DNA of 46,900 nt from Pseudorhodobacter antarcticus (GTDB lineage Bacteria > Pseudomonadota > Alphaproteobacteria > Rhodobacterales > Rhodobacteraceae), in contig CAMAYO010000011.1 of the NCBI GenBank assembly GCA_945862465.1, positions 1 through 46,900 on the forward strand. Reading direction: 5' to 3'. How positions within the stretch are numbered: position 1 is the first letter of the stretch; every line of letters begins with the position of its first letter. Below are positions 41,067 through 46,900 of the stretch, one piece after another. The position numbers and the translations under genes are program-made. Below the pieces are notes generated by a model. It was not told where the DNA came from, did no database searches, and saw only the letters and a list, made by a program, of their open reading frames with translations.

Positions 41067-43338
41067 CTTGCACCCTTTGCACGGCCATCAAGACCCGTTC
41101 CGCAGTGGCAGGCGCATTCAGCGCGGGATAGGCAGGCCCACAGGCCGAAATGGCGTGTGAGATCGCCATAAAGGCCGAAATCCCAAGGTTAAACGGCGGC
41201 TCGCCCACAGCTTTTGATTTGCCAACGGTGTCTTCGGCATTGGGCACTGTCCACAGATCAACGTTAAAGATCGGCGGGCGGTCCGACACGGCGGGGATCT
41301 TATAGGTGCTGGGGGCATGGGTCGTCAGATGGCCCTTGGCGTTCCAGACCAGCTCTTCGGTGGTCAGCCAACCAGCGCCTTGCACATATGCCCCTTCGAC
41401 TTGGCCAATATCGAGCACGGGGTTCAGCGAGGTGCCTGTATCATGCAAAATATCACAGCGCAGGATGCGGTTTTCGCCTGTCAGCGTGTCAATCACCACT
41501 TCGGTCACGGAAGCGCCGTAGGCGAAATACAGAAACGGGCGGCCTTGGCCTTTAACCCTGTCCCAGTTGATCTTGGGGGTGGCGTAAAATCCGGTCGACG
41601 ACAGTGACACCCGCGCTTGATAGGCCCAAGCGACCACACGGGCGAAATCGTAAACCTCACCCCCGACACGCACTTGCCCGTCTTTGAACCGCACCGTTTG
41701 CGGTTTCACGCCGTGTTTGTCGGCAATAAAGGCCGAAAGCCTGTCGCGGATCGTAAGTGCTGCGTTCTCTGCCGCCTTGCCGTTCAAGTCTGACCCAGAC
41801 GAAGCCGCCGTGGCCGAAGTGTTGGGCACTTTGCCCGTGTCGGCGGCTGTGATCTTGACCTGTGCTGCCGTCAGCCCAAAGACTTGGGCTGTCACTTGGG
41901 CGACCTTTTGATTCAGCCCTTGGCCCATTTCTGTGCCGCCGTGGTTCACGATGACAGAGCCGTCTTGATATACATGCACCAAAGCACCGGCTTGGTTCAG
42001 AAAGGTCAGCGTAAACGAAATGCCAAACTTCACCGGCGTCAGTGCAATGCCCTTTTTCAGGATCGGGCTTGTGGCGTTAAACGCCTCTACCGCCAGACGG
42101 CGCGCTTGGTAGTCTGACGTTGCCATCAAGCGATCTAGGATTTGGTCGGTGATGGAATCGTCCACCTCCATCCCGTAGGGGGTGGTTTGCGGCGCGCTGC
42201 CCATGGCTGCGTAAAGGTTGCGCTGCATGATGGTGAGGGGGTCAAGACCCAAGTGATGCGCCAGATGGTCAATCACCCGCTCGATCCCCACAATCCCCTG
42301 CGGCCCGCCAAAGCCACGATAGGCGGTGGCCGATTGGGTATTGGTTTTCAAACGGTGGCTTTCGATGCGGATATTGGGGATCCAATAGCAATTGTCGGCA
42401 TGCAACATGGCGCGGTCAGCCACGGCAAGCGAGAGGTCTTGGCTATAGCCGCAGCGCACAAGATGGGTGAAATCAACGGCGATCAAGCGGCCTTCGGCAT
42501 CGGCCCCCGCCTTGTAGCGGATTTTCAGATCGTGGCGCTTGCCCGTGATCACCATATCATCGTCGCGGTCATAACGCATTTTGCATGGCTTGCCCGTGGC
42601 ATGGGCCGCAACCGCGCAGGCCACGGCCAAAGCGTTGCCTTGGCTTTCCTTACCGCCAAAACCGCCGCCCATCCGCCGCATCTCTACCCGCACCGCAGAC
42701 ATGGGCAGATGCAGGGCATGGGCCACTTTGTGCTGAATTTCGGTGGGATGCTGGGTCGAGGCGATGATGTGCATGCCATCTTCTTGCGGGATGGCGGCGG
42801 CAATTTGGCCTTCAAGGTAGAAATGCTCTTGGCCACCCACCTCAATCTCGCCCTCAACCACCACTGCGGCCTTGGCCATATCGGCCACATCGCCACGGCT
42901 CCAAATGATCGGGCCTTGTTCAAAGCGCGAATTGGCGGCAAGCGCTTGTTCCACAGTCAAAAGCGCTGGCAGCGGAGCATAGGTGATTTTGGCCAAACGG
43001 GCGGCTTTGCGCGCCTGAAGGTGGCTTTGCGCCACAACCAAAAACACCGGTTGGCCGGCGTAATGCACTTTGCCAACGGCCAGCAGAGGCTCATCATGCA
43101 CGGTGGGCGAGACATCGGGCATATCGGGCAGGTTTTCGGCCGAAAACACCGCCACTACGCCGGGGGCAGAACGCACCGCTGTCAGATCAAGGGATGTGAT
43201 GTCGGCATGCGCTTCGGTGGATAGGCCAAAGGCCAGATGCAAAGCGCCTTCGGGCAAGGGCACATCATCGACATAGCGGGCTTGGCCGGTGACGTGCAGT
43301 GGGGCGCTGTCATGGGGAAGAGAGGCTCCAATCGTCAT
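41059..43338 (-). CDS. xdhB: Xanthine dehydrogenase large subunit (molybdopterin)
   Basis: A 759-residue molybdenum-cofactor subunit that hydroxylates hypoxanthine to xanthine and xanthine to urate. The N-terminal a/b hammerhead domain ([21 protein letters not shown]) is followed by the cofactor-binding region with [39 protein letters not shown] and [15 protein letters not shown]. The catalytic Glu sits in [13 protein letters not shown] near the C-terminus. All hallmark residues are present and length matches bacterial XdhB. Its ATG shares ATGA with the stop of xdhA (43335-43338) and its end overlaps xdhC by 8 bp, so translation is tightly coupled. Confidence 0.97.
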   Translation of the reverse strand: MTIGASLPHDSAPLHVTGQARYVDDVPLPEGALHLAFGLSTEAHADITSLDLTAVRSAPGVVAVFSAENLPDMPDVSPTVHDEPLLAVGKVHYAGQPVFLVVAQSHLQARKAARLAKITYAPLPALLTVEQALAANSRFEQGPIIWSRGDVADMAKAAVVVEGEIEVGGQEHFYLEGQIAAAIPQEDGMHIIASTQHPTEIQHKVAHALHLPMSAVRVEMRRMGGGFGGKESQGNALAVACAVAAHATGKPCKMRYDRDDDMVITGKRHDLKIRYKAGADAEGRLIAVDFTHLVRCGYSQDLSLAVADRAMLHADNCYWIPNIRIESHRLKTNTQSATAYRGFGGPQGIVGIERVIDHLAHHLGLDPLTIMQRNLYAAMGSAPQTTPYGMEVDDSITDQILDRLMATSDYQARRLAVEAFNATSPILKKGIALTPVKFGISFTLTFLNQAGALVHVYQDGSVIVNHGGTEMGQGLNQKVAQVTAQVFGLTAAQVKITAADTGKVPNTSATAASSGSDLNGKAAENAALTIRDRLSAFIADKHGVKPQTVRFKDGQVRVGGEVYDFARVVAWAYQARVSLSSTGFYATPKINWDRVKGQGRPFLYFAYGASVTEVVIDTLTGENRILRCDILHDTGTSLNPVLDIGQVEGAYVQGAGWLTTEELVWNAKGHLTTHAPSTYKIPAVSDRPPIFNVDLWTVPNAEDTVGKSKAVGEPPFNLGISAFMAISHAISACGPAYPALNAPATAERVLMAVQRVQDV

Positions 43339-44732
43339 GCGTGCACCTGTTGGACGGAAACGGGCTGACCCGACAGGTCATGGAAATACCGCGTCAGCAG
43401 GTTTTGCGCGCTGAGAAGCCGGTAGTCGGCTGAGGCGCGCATATCACTGAGCGGTTGGAAATCTTGGGCAAAGGCGGCGCTTGCGGCTTTTAGGGTTTGG
43501 AGTGACCACGGCCGACCTACCAGTGCCGCTTCCACATGGGCCGCGCGTTTGGGAATGCCCGCCATGCCGCCAAAGGCGATACGGGCGGCGGTGACATTTT
43601 TGGCCTCGATCGTCACGTTGAAACACCCGCAAAGTGCGGAGATATCTTGGTCGAACCGTTTGGATATCTTGTAGCAGCGCAGGGCGGGGGCTTTGGCGGG
43701 GATCGAGATGCCTGCCACGAACTCGCCAGCGCGGCGGTCTTGCTTGCGGTAGTCTAGGAAGAACGATTCCAACGGGATCGAGCGCATCTCGTCCCCCCGC
43801 CGCAGGTGTAGCGTGGCCCCCAAGGCGATCAGCGCGGGTGGGCCATCGCCAATGGGCGAGCCGTTGGCGATGTTGCCGCCGATGGTGGCCGCATTACGCA
43901 CTTGGGTGGAGCCATAACGCTGCAGCATGGCTGCGAAAGACGGGTGAAGCGGGAGCAGGGCTTTGCGCAGCGCCTCGACCGTGACGCCGGCGCCGATATG
44001 CACCAAGGACCCTTGAAACTCGATCTGTTGCAGGTCGGTTGCGCCGTTCAAAAACGCCACAGGGCCAAGGTCGCGCATCTGTTTGGTGACCCAAAGGCCA
44101 ACATCGGTAGCGCCTGCGATCAACGTCGCCTGTGGGTTCACTACATACCATTCTGCGAGGTCATCGCTGCTGATCGGTTGGAAAACGGTGGCTCTGCTCG
44201 CCCCTTTGGGAACCCCCAAGGATATTTGAGCGCGGATGATAGAGGCATCCTTCAGCCAGTCCGGCACGGGCTCTGCCTCGGCAGCTTGGGCGGCGCGGAT
44301 GATGGGGGCATAGCCGGTGCAGCGGCACAGGTTGCCCGCCAGCGTGGTGTCATGATCGCGGTCCCCATTCAGATGCGCTGTGGCCATCGACATGACAAAT
44401 CCAGGCGTGCAAAAGCCGCATTGGCTGCCGTGATGGGCGACCATGGCAGTTTGCACGGGATGGGCTTGGCCGTCGGGGCCAGTTAAACCCTCGACCGTTC
44501 GGATGGCTTTGCCTTGCAGTTGGGGAAGGAACAATATGCAGGCGTTGAGCGCGCGGGCCCCATGCTCGTCGGTGACCATCACGGTGCAGGCACCGCAATC
44601 GCCCTCGTTGCAGCCCTCTTTCGTGCCCTTAAGCCCTGCGGTTTCGCGCAGGTAATCAAGCAGGGTTTGGGTGGGGCTTTGAATGGATAAGGAAACGGGG
44701 GCTCCGTTCAAGGAAAACGTCACCTGCGTCAT
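43335..44732 (-). CDS. xdhA: Xanthine dehydrogenase small subunit (2Fe-2S and FAD)
   Basis: A 465-residue electron-transfer subunit. [12 protein letters not shown] binds the plant-type [2Fe-2S] cluster, and [13 protein letters not shown] with LCRCTGY binds the second cluster. From about residue 190 the FAD domain follows with [17 protein letters not shown] and [28 protein letters not shown] 44730-44732 is set by the family start ([13 protein letters not shown]) and a weak AGGA; the open frame upstream is ignored. The linker between the iron-sulfur and FAD parts (about residues 163-180) is encoded by a sequence similar to the dispersed REP-like repeat. First gene of xdhA-xdhB-xdhC. Confidence 0.96.
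   Translation of the reverse strand: MTQVTFSLNGAPVSLSIQSPTQTLLDYLRETAGLKGTKEGCNEGDCGACTVMVTDEHGARALNACILFLPQLQGKAIRTVEGLTGPDGQAHPVQTAMVAHHGSQCGFCTPGFVMSMATAHLNGDRDHDTTLAGNLCRCTGYAPIIRAAQAAEAEPVPDWLKDASIIRAQISLGVPKGASRATVFQPISSDDLAEWYVVNPQATLIAGATDVGLWVTKQMRDLGPVAFLNGATDLQQIEFQGSLVHIGAGVTVEALRKALLPLHPSFAAMLQRYGSTQVRNAATIGGNIANGSPIGDGPPALIALGATLHLRRGDEMRSIPLESFFLDYRKQDRRAGEFVAGISIPAKAPALRCYKISKRFDQDISALCGCFNVTIEAKNVTAARIAFGGMAGIPKRAAHVEAALVGRPWSLQTLKAASAAFAQDFQPLSDMRASADYRLLSAQNLLTRYFHDLSGQPVSVQQVHA
44219..44243 (+). repeat. REP-like repeat tail inside xdhA coding sequence, copy 4
   Basis: AGGATATTTG, then AGCGCGGATGATAGA, agrees at 19 of 25 positions with the intergenic copy at 26607-26631. 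It is preceded by the short CCCTTTGGGAACCCCC palindrome-like segment. It is read in frame on the minus strand as the inter-domain linker of XdhA (around [15 protein letters not shown]). This is the only copy in the window that lies inside a gene. Confidence 0.5.
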
Positions 44733-44945
44733 GATAAGTCCTGCCGCGGTCTTTTGACCAGGCTTTGCCCCCCGATGCGGCGGAAAGGGGCAAGCTAGCG
44801 CGAATTGAACGGGACAAGGGGGCTTATGTCCAGCCCTTCCTTTGGGATTCGGGCGAAAGGTCTTTCGGGGAATGGGCAAGAATGGCGCGAAATTGGGCTG
44901 AAGCGGCCCGTTTCCCTTTGGCGCGCCTTGGTCTAGGCTGACCCC

Positions 44946-46900
44946 ATGAGCCAGGCCCGATTCATCCATTTGCGCGTCCATACAGAACACTCCCTGCTGG
45001 AAGGGGCTGTTCCGGTCAAAACGCTGATCAAATTGGCCAAGGCGGCAGAGATGCCCGCCGTGGCTGTGACCGACACAAACAACATGTTTGCGGCTTTGGA
45101 GTTTTCGGTTTCGGCCTTGGCCGAGGGTGTGCAGCCGATTGTGGGCTGTCAGGTGTCAGTCGCTTACGAAGTGCCCGGCCCCGGAGAAAAGGCCAAGCCT
45201 GCCGCCCCCGTTGTTTTGCTGGCACAGAACGAGGTTGGGTATTTGAACCTGATGAAGCTGAACTCGTGCCTTTATATCGACAAGGCCGGCGCTTTGCCTC
45301 AGGTGACCCTGGAAGAGCTAGAGCGGTTTAGCGCGGGCGTGATCTGCCTGACGGGAGGGTCTGACGGACCCTTGGGACGGATGATCTTGGCGGGGCACTT
45401 GCCCAAAGCGCGGGCCTTGGTGCAGCGGTTGGCTGCGGCTTACCATGACCGTCTCTATGTTGAACTGCAGCGCCACCCCGGCGAAGGCGGGGCGCTGCCT
45501 GAAGGTGAGGCGGCGTCAGAACCCGCGATGGTCGATCTGGCCTATGAACTGGGCCTGCCACTGGTTGCCACCAACGATGTCTATTTCCCCAAGGCCGAGA
45601 TGTATCTGGCCCATGACGCCATGATCTGCATCGCCGAGGGCGCTTATGTTGACCAAAGCCAACCGCGGCGCCGTCTGACCCCCCAGCATTATTTCAAAAC
45701 CGAGGCCGAGATGGCCACCCTCTTCGCCGACCTGCCAGAAGCCTTGGAAAACACGGTCGAGATCGCCCGCCGTTGCGCCTTTGCCGCCTATAAGCGCAAG
45801 CCCATCCTGCCCAAGTTCGCCGATGACGAGGTGCAAGAACTGCGCCGTCAGGCCAATGCAGGGCTGCAAGCGCGGTTGGCGATTATTCCGCATTCTGTCA
45901 CCCCCGCCGAGTATCAGGCGCGGCTGGATTTCGAACTGGACGTCATCGAAAAGATGGGGTTCCCCGGCTATTTCCTGATCGTGGCCGATTTCATCAAATG
46001 GGCCAAGGATCAGAGCATTCCGGTGGGACCGGGTCGCGGATCTGGCGCGGGCTCTCTAGTGGCTTATGCGCTGACCATCACCGACCTTGACCCTTTGCGC
46101 TATGCCTTGCTGTTCGAGCGCTTCTTGAACCCCGAGCGCGTCTCGATGCCCGACTTTGACATCGACTTTTGCATGGATCGCCGCGAAGAGGTGATCCGCT
46201 ATGTGCAAGAGAAATATGGGCGCGAGAAAGTGGCGCAGATCATCACCTTTGGCGCTTTGCTGTCCAAGGCTGCGGTGCGCGATGTGGGGCGGGTGTTGCA
46301 ACTGCCCTATGGGCAGGTCGACCGCCTGTCAAAGATGATTCCGTTGGAAGGGGTTAAACCCGTCAGCATCACCAAGGCCTTGGCCGACGAACCCCGTCTG
46401 CGCGAGGCCGCCAAAGAAGAGGTGGTGGGCCGTCTTTTGGGCTTTGCCCAGCAGATCGAAGGGCTGTATCGCAACGCCTCTACCCATGCCGCAGGGGTGG
46501 TGATTGGTGACAGGCCGCTAGACGAACTGGTGCCTTTGTACCAAGACCCAAGGTCCGATATGCCCGCAACCCAGTTCAACATGAAATGGGTCGAAGCGGC
46601 GGGATTGGTGAAGTTTGACTTTCTGGGGCTAAAGACCCTGACAGTTATTCAAAACTGCATGGAACTTCTGGCGCTGCGCGGCATATCGTTCGACATCAAC
46701 CTGATTCCGCTCGACGACAAGCCATCTTACGACCTTTATGCCAGTGCGAAGACGGTTGCGGTGTTTCAGGTGGAAAGCAGCGGCATGATGGATGCGCTGC
46801 GGCGCATGAAGCCCACCTGCATCGAAGACATCGTGGCGCTGGTGGCCCTGTATCGCCCCGGCCCGATGGAAAACATCCCGGCCTATTGCGAGGTCAAGAA
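44946..46900 (+). CDS. dnaE: DNA polymerase III alpha subunit (3' end outside window)
   Basis: About 651 residues of the replicative polymerase are present, running off the right edge. The PHP domain starts at once ([20 protein letters not shown]). The catalytic palm follows with [17 protein letters not shown] and [12 protein letters not shown], where Asp403 and Asp405 are the metal-binding catalytic pair at almost the same positions as in E. coli Dna[14 protein letters not shown] and [12 protein letters not shown] lie further on. It is the DnaE1-type main replicase. It is divergent from xdhA with 213 bp between the starts. The fingers, beta-binding and OB domains lie beyond the window. Confidence 0.97.
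   Translation, partial: MSQARFIHLRVHTEHSLLEGAVPVKTLIKLAKAAEMPAVAVTDTNNMFAALEFSVSALAEGVQPIVGCQVSVAYEVPGPGEKAKPAAPVVLLAQNEVGYLNLMKLNSCLYIDKAGALPQVTLEELERFSAGVICLTGGSDGPLGRMILAGHLPKARALVQRLAAAYHDRLYVELQRHPGEGGALPEGEAASEPAMVDLAYELGLPLVATNDVYFPKAEMYLAHDAMICIAEGAYVDQSQPRRRLTPQHYFKTEAEMATLFADLPEALENTVEIARRCAFAAYKRKPILPKFADDEVQELRRQANAGLQARLAIIPHSVTPAEYQARLDFELDVIEKMGFPGYFLIVADFIKWAKDQSIPVGPGRGSGAGSLVAYALTITDLDPLRYALLFERFLNPERVSMPDFDIDFCMDRREEVIRYVQEKYGREKVAQIITFGALLSKAAVRDVGRVLQLPYGQVDRLSKMIPLEGVKPVSITKALADEPRLREAAKEEVVGRLLGFAQQIEGLYRNASTHAAGVVIGDRPLDELVPLYQDPRSDMPATQFNMKWVEAAGLVKFDFLGLKTLTVIQNCMELLALRGISFDINLIPLDDKPSYDLYASAKTVAVFQVESSGMMDALRRMKPTCIEDIVALVALYRPGPMENIPAYCEVK

Noticed and set aside
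42142-43224. A 360-codon plus-strand open frame opposite xdhB
   Set aside because: It is antisense to a gene with all molybdopterin-binding motifs, its composition (His/Gly-rich) is typical of an antisense frame in GC-rich DNA, and it matches no family I know.

Overview
The window is about 60% GC and reads as chromosomal DNA of an alphaproteobacterium of the order Rhodobacterales (Roseobacter-type). The evidence is a near-consensus SAM/SAH riboswitch in front of metK, a family known essentially from Rhodobacterales, together with the rpsA-ihfB-lapA-trpF-trpB arrangement, the ybeY-corC-lnt cluster and many overlapping start/stop codons. Both ends are cut: an unidentified C-terminus on the left and the first ~650 codons of dnaE on the right.

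1-2,650 is an accessory scar. It holds a truncated IS630-type transposase with a frame change at a run of seven A, a beheaded minus-strand gene, and an AT-richer island with one alpha/beta hydrolase. 2,683-6,899 is a small catabolic module: an exported PotD/PotF-like binding protein, a cupin and a GMC-type alcohol dehydrogenase on the plus strand, and a zinc alcohol dehydrogenase convergent to them. A structured leader (two perfect hairpins) precedes the binding protein. 6,939-24,760 is mostly housekeeping: azlCD, gltX, a secreted protein of unknown function plus pfkB, ynfA-nadE, an 18-repeat exported MORN protein, trpB, trpF-lapA, ihfB, rpsA, a nitroreductase, ybeY-corC-lnt, riboswitch-metK and tRNA-Gly(TCC).

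25,026-30,296 is a minus-strand operon for non-phosphorylative sugar oxidation of the L-arabinose/D-galactose type. It encodes a Gfo/Idh/MocA sugar 1-dehydrogenase, an IlvD/Edd aldonate dehydratase, an AraD1 (FAH-superfamily) dehydratase and a 2-oxoglutarate-semialdehyde dehydrogenase, leading to 2-oxoglutarate. No lactonase, transporter or regulator is adjacent, but a LacI-type operator-like palindrome lies just upstream.

30,446-44,732 looks like a purine/nucleobase uptake and catabolism locus. It has a DAO-family oxidase, a complete BMP-type ABC transporter, a guanine-deaminase-like protein, a cytosine-deaminase-like amidohydrolase and overlapping xdhA-xdhB-xdhC. A 4-alpha-glucanotransferase gene (malQ) sits inside it. 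A dispersed REP-like repeat (GC hairpin plus an ATATTTG...ATGAAAG tail) occurs between genes and, unusually, inside the linker-coding part of xdhA.

I did not find a clearly new multi-gene system. The points most worth following are the leader RNA and orphan binding-protein operon at 2.5-5.9 kb, the exported MORN protein, the repeat inside xdhA and the malQ insertion. All identities rest on reading the sequence by eye; no database search was run.
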